Source: Deltaproteobacteria bacterium (GTDB taxonomy: Bacteria; Desulfobacterota; Binatia; UBA9968). Taken from it: DNA of 6,573 nt. Shown piece by piece: positions 1 to 6,498 of the stretch. The notes under the pieces were generated by a model. The model made no database searches, had not been told where the DNA came from, and saw only the letters and a program-made list of their open reading frames with translations. The position numbers were made by a program, and so were the translations under genes. Positions within the stretch are counted from its first letter, which is position 1. Each line of letters starts with the position of its first letter. The stretch lies in the NCBI GenBank assembly GCA_005879435.1, contig VBKX01000510.1:1-6573 (forward strand). The letters are read 5' to 3'.

Positions 1-25
1 GTCGGCCGTGGGAAAGTACAGTTGG

Positions 26-436
26 ATGAAGGTGGTTGACGTGATGACGCGCGACCCGCTCAGCGTGACGCCGTCGGAAACGGTCGGTCAGGCAGAAGAA
101 CTGATGGCGGAAAATAAAATCCGCCAACTCCCGGTGGTCAAAGATCACGCCCTGGTAGGTATCATTACCGACCGTGACCTTCGCTCCTTTCTCAGCGGCT
201 CCTTGCTGTCGACGCCGGAAGCACGCGAGAATGCACTCGGCGCCAAAGTGAGCGACTTGATGACGACCAATCCACTGACAGTATCGGCGGACGATGAACT
301 CCAGAACGTTGTGGAGATTCTGCTCGAAGAGAAAGTCGGCGGCGTCCCGGTCGTGGACGAATCAGAAGGGCTCGTCGGCATCGTGACTTACGTCGATGTG
401 CTGCGTTGTTTCTTGAACCGGTTGCAGGAGGAGTGA
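26..436 (+). CDS. CBS-domain pair protein (first of four)
   Basis: This 136-residue protein consists of almost nothing but two CBS domains (about residues 4-55 and 75-130). Such Bateman modules usually bind AMP, ATP or related nucleotides and regulate a partner. It opens with the typical VVDVMTRDPLSV start, and each domain has the hydrophobic 'LPVV'/'VPVV' strand followed by a nucleotide-contact motif: GIITDRD at 45-51 and GIVTYVD at 118-124. There is no catalytic domain, membrane segment or signal peptide, so it is probably a soluble cytoplasmic sensor. I chose ATG 26 because the CBS fold begins there. A GTG at 8 is in frame, and the frame stays open to the window edge, so an N-terminal extension cannot be excluded. 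The stop lies 2 bases before the next CBS gene, which indicates co-transcription. The ligand and partner are unknown. Confidence 0.88.
   Translation: MKVVDVMTRDPLSVTPSETVGQAEELMAENKIRQLPVVKDHALVGIITDRDLRSFLSGSLLSTPEARENALGAKVSDLMTTNPLTVSADDELQNVVEILLEEKVGGVPVVDESEGLVGIVTYVDVLRCFLNRLQEE
426..433 (+). promoter_or_regulatory. Shine-Dalgarno site of the second CBS gene
   Basis: AGGAGGAG lies 5 bases before ATG 439 and inside the last codons of the preceding gene. It fixes the start at 439 rather than at the in-frame TTG 406, and suggests that the two CBS genes are translationally coupled. Confidence 0.8.
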
Positions 437-438
437 CC

Positions 439-891
439 ATGAAAACCGCCAAAGAGGGAATCGTGCGCGAGATCATGATGGGCTCACCGGTCACGCTCAA
501 ACCCGACGACACCTTGGACCTGGCTAGCGATGTGATTTCCCTGGGTCGCATTCGCCATCTCCCCATTGTCGAAGATAGCAAGCTCGTCGGAATGATCAGC
601 GAGCGCGATTTAATGGGTACGGCGGTTAAACAGATTTTCGGCCTCAAACAGAGGAGCAAATCGGCATTGCTTAAATCTGTATCGGTAAAAGACGTGATGA
701 AGAAGCGCGTCATCACCGTGGAGCCGGACGTGAAAATCACGGAGGCCGCGCATCTGATGGCTGATAGAAAAATCGGCTGCCTGCCGGTCGTAAGCGCAGG
801 CACTTTGGTTGGCCTGATCACTACCACCGATATCTTGAGGTATGTGGAAAAATTAGGCTACGATGATAGCAGCGATGGAATACACAGATGA
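439..891 (+). CDS. CBS-domain pair protein (second of four)
   Basis: This 150-residue protein has two CBS domains (about residues 7-62 and 82-137) and no other recognisable domain, so it is probably a soluble adenine-nucleotide-binding regulator. The first unit has RHLPIVEDSKLVGMISERD, with contact motif GMISERD at 51-57. The second has VKDVMKKRVITV followed by GLITTTD at 125-131. The linker between them (about 62-80, QIFGLKQRSKSALLKS) is longer and more basic than in the protein just upstream. The two are clearly different in sequence and do not look like a recent tandem copy. The start is set by a strong ribosome site, and the gene follows its neighbour by 2 bases. The short tail after the second domain (YDDSSDGIHR) is polar and probably disordered. 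The partner is unknown; a homodimer or a heterodimer with the upstream CBS protein is possible. Confidence 0.88.
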   Translation: MKTAKEGIVREIMMGSPVTLKPDDTLDLASDVISLGRIRHLPIVEDSKLVGMISERDLMGTAVKQIFGLKQRSKSALLKSVSVKDVMKKRVITVEPDVKITEAAHLMADRKIGCLPVVSAGTLVGLITTTDILRYVEKLGYDDSSDGIHR

Positions 892-933
892 GCGCGAGCT
901 TCGGCGATAGGACGTGTGATCGCCAATGACGGA

Positions 934-940
934 GAGGAGG
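934..940 (+). promoter_or_regulatory. Shine-Dalgarno site of the small hypothetical gene
   Basis: GAGGAGG sits 5 bases before ATG 946. It favours that start over the in-frame GTG 916, which has no comparable site. Confidence 0.75.
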
Positions 941-945
941 TTCAT

Positions 946-1212
946 ATGGGCGGCTTTCTGGGCGCAAAAGAGGTCCTGACTCGAGATCGTGTGAAGCAGA
1001 TATTTCGCAACAAGGAATATTCTTTTCTCGAGGAAAAGGTCACGCTTATGGAAGTTAGCGACGATTCGCTGTTATTGAAGATTTCCTTCCTCCTCGAACA
1101 CAAGGGACGCATGATCTCTCTCGAGGAGAAAGAACCGATCGTCGTCCCGTTCAATGACTTTAGAATCGAAGACTGGGGCGAAGGCGTGCAGAAAGTCGGC
1201 GACATCGAGTAA
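946..1212 (+). CDS. Small hypothetical protein downstream of the CBS pair
   Basis: I do not recognise this 88-residue protein. It is acidic overall and has no cysteine, no signal peptide and no membrane segment. Residues 1-25 look helical and basic (LTRDRVKQIFRNKEY). Residues 28-70 alternate hydrophobic and charged residues in a way that suggests a small beta-sheet (KVTLMEVSDDSLLLKISFLL, then IVVPFNDFRIEDW). The reading frame is credible because the ribosome site is strong. The gene begins 54 bases after the second CBS gene on the same strand, so it may share its transcript. Its tail ends in a polar GEGVQKVGDIE. A role as a binding or adaptor protein for the neighbouring CBS proteins is possible but rests only on position. 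Confidence 0.7.
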   Translation: MGGFLGAKEVLTRDRVKQIFRNKEYSFLEEKVTLMEVSDDSLLLKISFLLEHKGRMISLEEKEPIVVPFNDFRIEDWGEGVQKVGDIE

Positions 1213-1323
1213 AGGCTTTACAACATTCTCACGCGCGACTCGGAGATACGCCGCCATAGCCGACGCACTTCTGGTCAAAGCCCGAAGAGACCCTAAGACA
1301 AACTATCGGTGCATTCCCAGAAT

Positions 1324-1702
1324 TCAAGAAACGATTAAGCAACGCAAGCTGGTGAAGGTCGGCACTCTCTCATTCAATCTCCAAGCATTTCTGAAGGCCT
1401 CCTCAACGGCGCGGACGGGAGTCCCGTGATCGAGAAACGAAGCTAGCCACGCTTCGAGCTCCCGCGCTTTGTCGTGACTAATCATCGGATCGAAGGTTTC
1501 GTCCTCGTAGTTTGTAATCAAAAGCTTTACCAGCCGTCAGGATACACGCGTGCTGCTCCTCCTCGCGGGCCATCTCCCACCAAAAATCCCGCAACACGGG
1601 GTGGGCAAGAAAAAGATCCAAGAAGCGATAATAAATCTTTGAAACCAGCCGTTCGATCTCGGTAAACCCCAGCAGCGGATCGAACGGCTCTGCGATGTTC
1701 AT
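1324..1702 (-). pseudogene. Ferritin-like gene, frameshifted remnant
   Basis: The gene starts at ATG 1702, overlapping the upstream stop as ATGA, and reads MNIAEPFDPLLGFTEIERLV, then a helix with REEEQHACILTAGK, the E-x-x-H type metal motif of ferritin-like helices. The original frame then runs into TAG at 1480-1478. Skipping one T in the TTTT run near 1520-1523 gives a continuous, sensible protein (GKALITNYEDETFDPMISHD, then ELEAWLASFLDHGTP and VEEAFRNA) that stays open to the stop at 1324. Near 1384 the first frame again gives the more ferritin-like reading LEIE, then a TGA (1372-1370), then ESADLHQLALLNRFL. An inserted base, a lost base and a nonsense change are therefore implied, more than one sequencing slip would explain. 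Intact, it would have been a partner of the ferritin-like protein just upstream. Decay is an inference; reads or relatives could still show an assembly error. Confidence 0.7.
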
Positions 1703-2202
1703 GCAGCTTTTAAATTCCCTTTCAGAAATTCCAGCAGCTCGACGTGCTTTTCAGAATCCCGGATCATCGAGTCCAAGAGAATCTTGAATAGCCCGTGATA
1801 GTAACCGGTGCTTTCCTTGGCCAGTGTTCTGTATTCTCTGATGCCGTCCTTTTCAAGCCGAATGAACTCATCGGTCACCCCGCGCAACCTGCCGTTCATG
1901 CTCGCCCAATCGCCGCCTTCGAGGCTGCCCGCGGGCTTGGTCCAGGTAAGACTTCCCTTGAGCGTCGCCACCATCGCGTGAATCACCGCTCGATGCTTCT
2001 CTTCATCAGACACGATGAGCTGCATCAAGAATCGCGTCAGGGGATCGGGCAGTTGCTCGAGAGTCTTTCTGTAGAATTCGAGCGCTTTCTCTTCTTTCGA
2101 TTCATGCGCTTCAAACTCATTGAGCAGCCGTTCAACCGGTGATGGACCTTCAGGACTTCTCGTCATATCAAAGATGGCGTTGATATCTGCAAATTCTTCC
2201 AT
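1699..2202 (-). CDS. Ferritin-like / rubrerythrin-type diiron protein
   Basis: This 167-residue, largely helical protein matches the ferritin-like four-helix plan without a rubredoxin domain. Proteins of this kind bind a diiron site and act in iron oxidation, peroxide reduction or related oxidative-stress roles in the cytoplasm. Candidate ligands are E37 in helix 1 (EEKALEFY), the E67-x-x-H70 motif (SDEEKH) in helix 2, E117 in helix 3 (EKDGIREY), and H153 in helix 4 (RDSEKH). In the helix 4 motif the residue three before the histidine is S150, not glutamate, so the metal site may be altered. The start is ATG 2202, preceded by AAGGAG at a 6-base spacing. The stop overlaps the start of the next ferritin-like gene (ATGA), so the two were translated together. 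The exact subfamily and reaction are not determined. Confidence 0.78.
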   Translation of the reverse strand: MEEFADINAIFDMTRSPEGPSPVERLLNEFEAHESKEEKALEFYRKTLEQLPDPLTRFLMQLIVSDEEKHRAVIHAMVATLKGSLTWTKPAGSLEGGDWASMNGRLRGVTDEFIRLEKDGIREYRTLAKESTGYYHGLFKILLDSMIRDSEKHVELLEFLKGNLKAA

Positions 2203-2563
2203 GGCCTTCTCCTTTCATTTACCGCGCTTGGGGGAGAGCCCCCGCATAGTCGACCGGGGTCAAATGCTTCTTGAGCTGTCTGAACAAGTTTTCTTGGTTG
2301 TATTCTCACTCCGTAACACTACCTAGCGCAATCGTCGTGCCAGGAGAGAATTCACAGCGTTGTGGCGGATTTGACCGAACATCGACGGGATTCTTTCGCA
2401 TCGTTTGGAGAACTCGCTCACGTTCTTCGCAAGCCTGAGAATCGTTTGCCAATGAGAATACAACGATCTGCACTCACAAATGAAAAAATTTTTGCGGCAT
2501 GGAATTCGCTCAAGAACTTGCTAAGCTCGACGCGTAGGAATCAAACCACGCTTCCGAATCAAG
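2203..2563. other. Divergent intergenic region between the ferritin-like and PPi-PFK genes
   Basis: These 361 bases should hold the outward-facing promoters of the minus-strand ferritin-like pair and the plus-strand glycolytic operon. I see no convincing paired -35 and -10 boxes. Two things stand out: a GC hairpin near the ferritin-like start, and an A6T5 tract at 2483-2493 about 70-80 bases before the PPi-PFK start, which could act as an UP-type or bent element. No credible gene is present; a GTG-initiated frame at 2362 overlaps the PPi-PFK start out of frame and was not accepted. Confidence 0.6.
2230..2243 (-). promoter_or_regulatory. Short GC hairpin in the ferritin-like gene leader
   Basis: GGGGG, a 4-base loop and CCCCC form a perfect 5 bp stem that ends 27 bases before the ferritin-like start codon and lies outside its ribosome site. 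A leader structure or protein site is possible. There is no T-run after it in either direction, so a terminator is unlikely. Confidence 0.3.
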
Positions 2564-3877
2564 ATGGTCACAATGATGTATAATCAAACCGTTGGCATTC
2601 TCGTTGGCGGCGGACCCGCACCTGGCATCAACGGCGTGATCAGCGCAGTCACTCTCGAAGCGCGCACGCGAGCGCACAAAGTTGTCGGTATCTATGACGG
2701 CTTTCAGTGGCTTATGCGCGGCGACGCGACCCATACCAAGGAGCTCGATCATGACGATGTGTCGCGCGTCCATTTTCAAGGCGGCTCCATCTTAAACACC
2801 TCCCGCGCCAACCCGACTAAAAAGCCGGAGGATCTGCAGCGCGTCGTCGCGACGCTCGATGAACTCGGCATCGGTTACTTGGCGACCGTCGGGGGCGACG
2901 ACACCATGTTCGCCGCCAGTCAAGTCGCAAAGCAGGCGGGCGGGCGCATCCGCGTCTGTCACGTGCCGAAGACCATCGACAATGATTTGCCGCTACCCGG
3001 CGAGATACCTACGTTCGGCTTTGAGACCGCGCGCCAGCTTGGCAGCGATCTCGTGCAAAATCTCATGGAGGATTCACGGACCACGGGACGGTGGTATTTC
3101 ATCGTCGTCATGGGACGTTCTGCCGGCCACCTCGCTTTAGGGATCGGCAAATCGACCGGTGCGACCCTGACTTTGATCCCGGAAGAATTTCCCGGGCCGA
3201 TCCGCATGGCCACGGTCTGCGACATCCTCGAGGGCGCGATTCTCAAACGAACGGCGCTTTGGAACCGCCTCGACGGCGTGGCCATCATCGCCGAAGGCCT
3301 GCTCGAGCATATGGCGGTTGCGGAGCTCGAAGGCATAGAGGGTGTGCGCATCACGCACGATAACTATGGTCACTTGCGGCTCGCCGAAGTCGATCTGGCG
3401 TATATTTTGAAAACCCTGGTCGAGCATCGGTTTGCGGCTCGTGGCGCGCCCATTACCGTCGTCCATAAGAATATTGGTTACGAGCTGCGCTCGGCGGCGC
3501 CGGTTGCATTCGACTGCGAGTACGTCCGCACCTTGGGCTACGGCGCCGTCGAGTTCCTGTTGAATCCGCCGGAAAGCGTCAAACAGCTGACCGGAGCTCT
3601 GGTCGCGCTGATTAACGGCAAGCTCGACTATCTAGACTTCGCGAAACTCCAAGACCCCGCCACAGGCAAAACCCGCGTGCGCGCCGTCGACATCGGCGCG
3701 CCCTCATACAAGATCGCCCGTGAATATATGATCCGGCTGGAGAAAGAAGACTTTACCGACAATGAGAAAGTCAGGCTTCTTGCGCAGTCCGCGTCGTCAG
3801 AGAAACAGTTTTGCAGCGCCGATGAGTTTCGCAACCGCTATCTCTATTTGACCAGCGATCTAAAAGGTTGCATCTAG
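2564..3877 (+). CDS. pfp: 6-phosphofructokinase, pyrophosphate-dependent type
   Basis: The 437-residue product interconverts fructose 6-phosphate and fructose 1,6-bisphosphate in the cytoplasm. The N-terminal loop is VGILVGGGPAPGINGVI (residues 10-26). GGDDT at 110-114 has Asp where ATP enzymes have Gly (GGDGS/T), and PKTIDND at 135-141 has Lys where E. coli PfkA has Gly. That Asp plus Lys pair is the known signature of PPi users, so a reversible PPi-linked reaction is predicted. MGRSAGHLA (183-191) and GYELRSAAPVAFD (305-317) are the fructose-phosphate-binding regions. At 437 residues it is longer than the roughly 320-residue bacterial ATP enzyme, as is usual for this clade. The start is uncertain: ATG 2564, 2573 and 2576 are in frame and none has a good ribosome site. 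It heads an operon with GAPDH (12-base gap). Confidence 0.9.
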   Translation: MVTMMYNQTVGILVGGGPAPGINGVISAVTLEARTRAHKVVGIYDGFQWLMRGDATHTKELDHDDVSRVHFQGGSILNTSRANPTKKPEDLQRVVATLDELGIGYLATVGGDDTMFAASQVAKQAGGRIRVCHVPKTIDNDLPLPGEIPTFGFETARQLGSDLVQNLMEDSRTTGRWYFIVVMGRSAGHLALGIGKSTGATLTLIPEEFPGPIRMATVCDILEGAILKRTALWNRLDGVAIIAEGLLEHMAVAELEGIEGVRITHDNYGHLRLAEVDLAYILKTLVEHRFAARGAPITVVHKNIGYELRSAAPVAFDCEYVRTLGYGAVEFLLNPPESVKQLTGALVALINGKLDYLDFAKLQDPATGKTRVRAVDIGAPSYKIAREYMIRLEKEDFTDNEKVRLLAQSASSEKQFCSADEFRNRYLYLTSDLKGCI

Positions 3878-3889
3878 AAAGGAAGTGAG

Positions 3890-4903
3890 ATGGCGGCGAG
3901 AATCGCGATCAACGGGTTTGGACGCATCGGCAGGCTGGTGTTGCGCACCCTTTTAGCGCGCCACCGCAAAGAATTAACCGTGGTCGCTATAAACGACATG
4001 GCGGACTTAAGGACGAACGCGCATTTGTTTCGTTACGATACGACTTATGGGATCTTTCCCGGCAAGTTGGAAATCGGCGAGGGCGTGATACGAGTCGACG
4101 GTCAGCACATCGCCGTGATGAATCAAAAAGAGCCCTCCCGCTTACCCTGGCGACAGCTCGGCGTCGATATAGCCATCGAAGCGACGGGTGTTTTTACCGA
4201 CGCCGCTCACGTCCGGGCTCATCTCGATGCCGGAGCAAAAAAAGCGATCATCACCGCACCGGCCACCGACGAAGACATTACCGTGGTCCTCGGCGTCAAC
4301 GACTCGGACTATAACCCGCGCAAGCATCATATTATCTCCAACGCCTCGTGCACGACCAATTGTCTGGCGCCGGTGGCGAAAGTGTTGCACGATAACTTCG
4401 GCATCGAGCGCGGTCTGATGACGACGGTCCACGCTTACACCAACGATCAACGCATCTTGGATCTCATGCACAAAGATCTGCGCCGGGCACGCGCCGCGGC
4501 GATGAACATCGTGCCCACCAGCACCGGCGCAGCGAAAGCCATCGGCTTGGTGATGCCGGAGCTCAAGGGGAAACTCCACGGCCTGTCATTGCGCGTGCCG
4601 ACTTCGACGGTCTCCGTGGTCGATCTGGTTGTGGACTTGAAAAAATCCGCCAACGTCGACGACATCAACAGCGCGCTGAAAAAGACCGCCGAAGACAAGA
4701 TGAAGGGGATCCTTGAGTATTGTGACGAACCCTTGGTTTCGAGCGATTTTCGTGGTAACTCAGCGTCTTCGATCGTTGACGGCTTATCGACGGTCGTCCT
4801 CGAAGGAAACATGGCCAAAGTTTTGGCTTGGTATGACAACGAATGGGGCTACAGTTGCCGGGTCGGCGACCTTGCAGCGACGGTGGCGGAGAAAGGACTA
4901 TAG
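3890..4903 (+). CDS. gap: Glyceraldehyde-3-phosphate dehydrogenase, type I
   Basis: This 337-residue enzyme of normal length converts glyceraldehyde 3-phosphate, NAD and phosphate to 1,3-bisphosphoglycerate in glycolysis, and can run backwards in gluconeogenesis or carbon fixation. The Rossmann start is INGFGRIGR (7-15), and the acidic AIND at 33-36 suits NAD. The active site is SNASCTTNCLAP with Cys154 as nucleophile, assisted by His181 in TTVHAYTNDQ. The phosphate-binding IVPTSTGAAKAIG and the C-terminal WYDNEWGYS are intact. ATG 3890 follows a GGAAG ribosome site, 12 bases after the phosphofructokinase stop. The stop overlaps the ribosome site of the next CBS gene, so all three genes are very probably one operon. 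No lesion is seen. Confidence 0.97.
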   Translation: MAARIAINGFGRIGRLVLRTLLARHRKELTVVAINDMADLRTNAHLFRYDTTYGIFPGKLEIGEGVIRVDGQHIAVMNQKEPSRLPWRQLGVDIAIEATGVFTDAAHVRAHLDAGAKKAIITAPATDEDITVVLGVNDSDYNPRKHHIISNASCTTNCLAPVAKVLHDNFGIERGLMTTVHAYTNDQRILDLMHKDLRRARAAAMNIVPTSTGAAKAIGLVMPELKGKLHGLSLRVPTSTVSVVDLVVDLKKSANVDDINSALKKTAEDKMKGILEYCDEPLVSSDFRGNSASSIVDGLSTVVLEGNMAKVLAWYDNEWGYSCRVGDLAATVAEKGL

Positions 4904-4908
4904 GAGGG
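4903..4908 (+). promoter_or_regulatory. Shine-Dalgarno site of the third CBS gene
   Basis: GGAGGG overlaps the last base of the GAPDH stop codon and lies 8 bases before ATG 4917. It excludes the far-upstream alternative starts buried inside the GAPDH gene and links translation of the two genes. Confidence 0.75.
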
Positions 4909-4916
4909 ACTCCGGA

Positions 4917-5306
4917 ATGATTGCCAAAGATATCATGACCAAAGACATCATCACGGTCGAGCCGACGATGACGATCAAAAAGCTCGCCATGACGTTGATC
5001 AAGAATCAAATCAGCGGCGCCCCCGTTACCGGCAAAAACGGCAGGATCATCGGCGTCGTTTCGGAAGCCGACATCGTCGGCAAGAAGGGCAAGGATGTCA
5101 AAGCGATCATGAGCAAAAAAATCATCAGCGTGCGGGAAGAGACGGCGGTGGAAGAGATCGCTCAGATCATGACCACGCACAAGATCAAGCGCGTGCCGGT
5201 CATGCACGACGACGAAGTCGTCGGCATCGTCAGCCGCGCCGATATTGTCAGCGCGATCGCGCGCGGCGAACATGTGGCGATCCACACGCCGGTTTACGAT
5301 CTATGA
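4917..5306 (+). CDS. CBS-domain pair protein (third of four), in the glycolytic operon
   Basis: This 129-residue protein has two CBS domains (about residues 3-54 and 61-113). The first opens with AKDIMTKDIITVEPT, has contact motif GVVSEAD at 46-52, and keeps the strand SGAPV. The second opens with VKAIMSKKIISVREE, has RVPVM, and has contact motif GIVSRAD at 103-109. The linker between domains is very short (VGKKGKD). A 16-residue tail (about 114-129, AIARGEHVAIHTPVYDL) ends the protein. No other domain is present, so it is presumably a soluble nucleotide-responsive regulator. Its place 13 bases after GAPDH and in line with PPi-PFK is the strongest hint to its role: it should be made with these enzymes and might report adenylate status to them. 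Direct binding is unproven. Confidence 0.9.
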   Translation: MIAKDIMTKDIITVEPTMTIKKLAMTLIKNQISGAPVTGKNGRIIGVVSEADIVGKKGKDVKAIMSKKIISVREETAVEEIAQIMTTHKIKRVPVMHDDEVVGIVSRADIVSAIARGEHVAIHTPVYDL

Positions 5307-5400
5307 AGCACTGCCAAAATTTACTGCTTCCGTCAAGCACGGCGGTCACTCATCTATTGCAGCCTTGGGCTCATTACTGTAAGTCGCAGCCGATTTTCCA

Positions 5401-5418
5401 GCGCCAGCGTCGCTGCGC
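5401..5418. terminator. Weak hairpin between convergent genes
   Basis: GCGC and AGC pair with GCT and GCGC, giving a 7 bp stem with one bulged C and a 3-base loop. It lies between the end of the plus-strand operon and the minus-strand glyoxalase gene, and abuts the latter's stop. No T-tract follows on either strand, so intrinsic termination is only a possibility. Confidence 0.3.
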
Positions 5419-5808
5419 CTAATTCCTGCTTTCGTAGTGCGACACTTCAATCAAGTTCATGTCGGGGTCACGGAAATACACCGACATCATCAACCCTCTT
5501 GCGCCATTTCTTTCAACCGGGCCGGCGATCGGGTTTACACCGCAGAAATTCAGGTGGGCGATAACGTCGGACGGGGACAGAGAAGTAATAAAGCAAACAT
5601 CGGCTGAACCGGGTGTGGGCACTTCCGCACTCAAAGTGCTCTCGCGTCCGAGTTGTTGCAGGTTGATCTTCTGTGATCCAAAAGACAGAGCTTTCCTATT
5701 CTCACCAAAAGTTACCATCTCCATGCCGAGCACCTTCACATAGAATCTCCAGGTCGCTTCAATGTCTTTAACCGTCAAAACTACGTGGTCAAAACCGTCG
5801 ATCTTCAT
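5419..5808 (-). CDS. Glyoxalase/VOC family protein, GLOD5-like
   Basis: This 129-residue protein covers one full vicinal-oxygen-chelate unit pair. The N-terminal half has GFDHVVLTVKDIEATWRFYV (5-24), with His8 at the usual metal-ligand place, then VLGMEMVTFGENRKALSFG and KINLQQLG. The C-terminal half has TPGSADVCF, GPVERNGARG and YFRDPDMNLIEVSHY, with Glu121 as the expected second-half ligand. This pattern matches the GLOD5-type family often annotated as lactoylglutathione lyase-like or VOC virulence protein. Its substrate is not known, and true glyoxalase I activity is not established. Met117 replaces the near-invariant Gly of DPDGN. ATG 5808 is preferred because GGAGG lies 5 bases upstream; an in-frame TTG at 5823 lies upstream of that site. 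If it handles methylglyoxal, its place beside triose-phosphate enzymes would make sense, but that is inference. Confidence 0.85.
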   Translation of the reverse strand: MKIDGFDHVVLTVKDIEATWRFYVKVLGMEMVTFGENRKALSFGSQKINLQQLGRESTLSAEVPTPGSADVCFITSLSPSDVIAHLNFCGVNPIAGPVERNGARGLMMSVYFRDPDMNLIEVSHYESRN

Positions 5809-6016
5809 TGGGCCCTCCCCCAAGAAAAGTGTTGTCCAAATCCGAGGGCAAAAGCCGCCTAAAAGTTATTGCTGCAAAGAAACGCGAGCCATTATCCCTT
5901 TACGCGTTCCTACCAGTCAGCTCTACGAATCGAATTTAGCGCAATCTCCGCTCAAATCGTTTGACGAAATGGCTGCGGTCAGGTCAAGACGCCATCGCTG
6001 AACTGAGCACTGCCCT

Positions 6017-6466
6017 TTACGCCGCGGAGTCACCGCCTCGCCTGCCACTGGGAAACATGGATTCCAAATATTCGCCTAGTATGCGGCAGACGTCGATGGC
6101 GGATAAGATGCCCGCGAGCTTGCCCTGGCGTTGCACGATGACCGAGCCGATGCGCCGTTTGGCCATTTCGAAGACGACTTCGTTGAGCGGCGTGCGAAAA
6201 GACGCGACGTACGGCTCCGGCACCATGATGTGGCGCGCGCGAACCTTATCCTTTTCCGCCGGCGATGAGGAACGCTTCACGTGATGGTGTAGATCGCGCT
6301 CCGACACAATGCCGACAATTTTGCCGTTCTCCTGCACCGGCAGATGGCGGATCGCATATTGGTCCATCATCGCCTCCATTTGGGTCGCGCTCTCATCGAT
6401 GTCGACGAAGTGCGGAAAAGACGTCATCACGGCGCCGACCACGGGCATCTTTTGTCGTTTCTTCAT
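6017..6466 (-). CDS. CBS-domain pair protein (fourth of four)
   Basis: This 149-residue protein has two CBS domains (about residues 8-63 and 76-131). The first starts PVVGAVMTSFPHFVD and has RHLPVQENGKIVGIVSERD, with contact motif GIVSERD at 52-58. The second starts ARHIMVPEPYVASF and ends GILSAID at 119-125. A histidine-rich stretch (LHHHVKR, 59-65) follows the first motif, and a Gly/Ser/Arg tail (PSGRRGGDSAA) closes the protein; both look like flexible segments. The start is ATG 6466, behind GGAGGT at 7 bases; an upstream in-frame start at 6502 would overlap the end of the preceding gene. It follows the probable phosphoketolase gene by 32 bases on the same strand, so the two are likely co-transcribed and the CBS protein may answer to the same metabolic state. 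Confidence 0.88.
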   Translation of the reverse strand: MKKRQKMPVVGAVMTSFPHFVDIDESATQMEAMMDQYAIRHLPVQENGKIVGIVSERDLHHHVKRSSSPAEKDKVRARHIMVPEPYVASFRTPLNEVVFEMAKRRIGSVIVQRQGKLAGILSAIDVCRILGEYLESMFPSGRRGGDSAA

Positions 6467-6473
6467 TGCATCC

Positions 6474-6479
6474 ACCTCC
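6474..6479 (-). promoter_or_regulatory. Shine-Dalgarno site of the fourth CBS gene
   Basis: GGAGGT on the minus strand lies 7 bases before ATG 6466 and decides that start over the one at 6502. Confidence 0.8.
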
Positions 6480-6498
6480 GCCTCTCCGATGGGATTGA

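Noticed and set aside
192..827. Long minus-strand open frame (211 codons) across the two CBS genes
   Set aside because: It is the antisense shadow of two well-supported CBS genes, has low-complexity Ser/Arg-rich content and has no ribosome site or family match.
26..891. Recent tandem duplication of the first two CBS genes
   Set aside because: The proteins share only the general CBS pattern; linkers, tails and most core residues differ, so any duplication is old.
1515..1530. Programmed +1 frameshift in the second ferritin-like gene
   Set aside because: There is no in-frame stop or rare-codon pause at the slip point and no stimulatory structure seen, and a second frame change and a nonsense codon follow downstream; gene decay or error is simpler.
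2362..2583. GTG-initiated 73-codon plus-strand frame in the divergent region
   Set aside because: It overlaps the PPi-PFK start out of frame, its ribosome site is too far away (about 13 bases) and no family is recognised.
4665..5285. Minus-strand open frame of 206 codons opposite the gap gene end and the third CBS gene
   Set aside because: The product is an Asp/His/Arg-rich shadow of the plus-strand genes, with no recognisable domain.
5880..5960. tRNA-like pieces on the minus strand (TTCGATTC and GTAGAGC-like strings)
   Set aside because: The pieces are in the wrong order for a tRNA, and no acceptor stem or anticodon arm can be paired.
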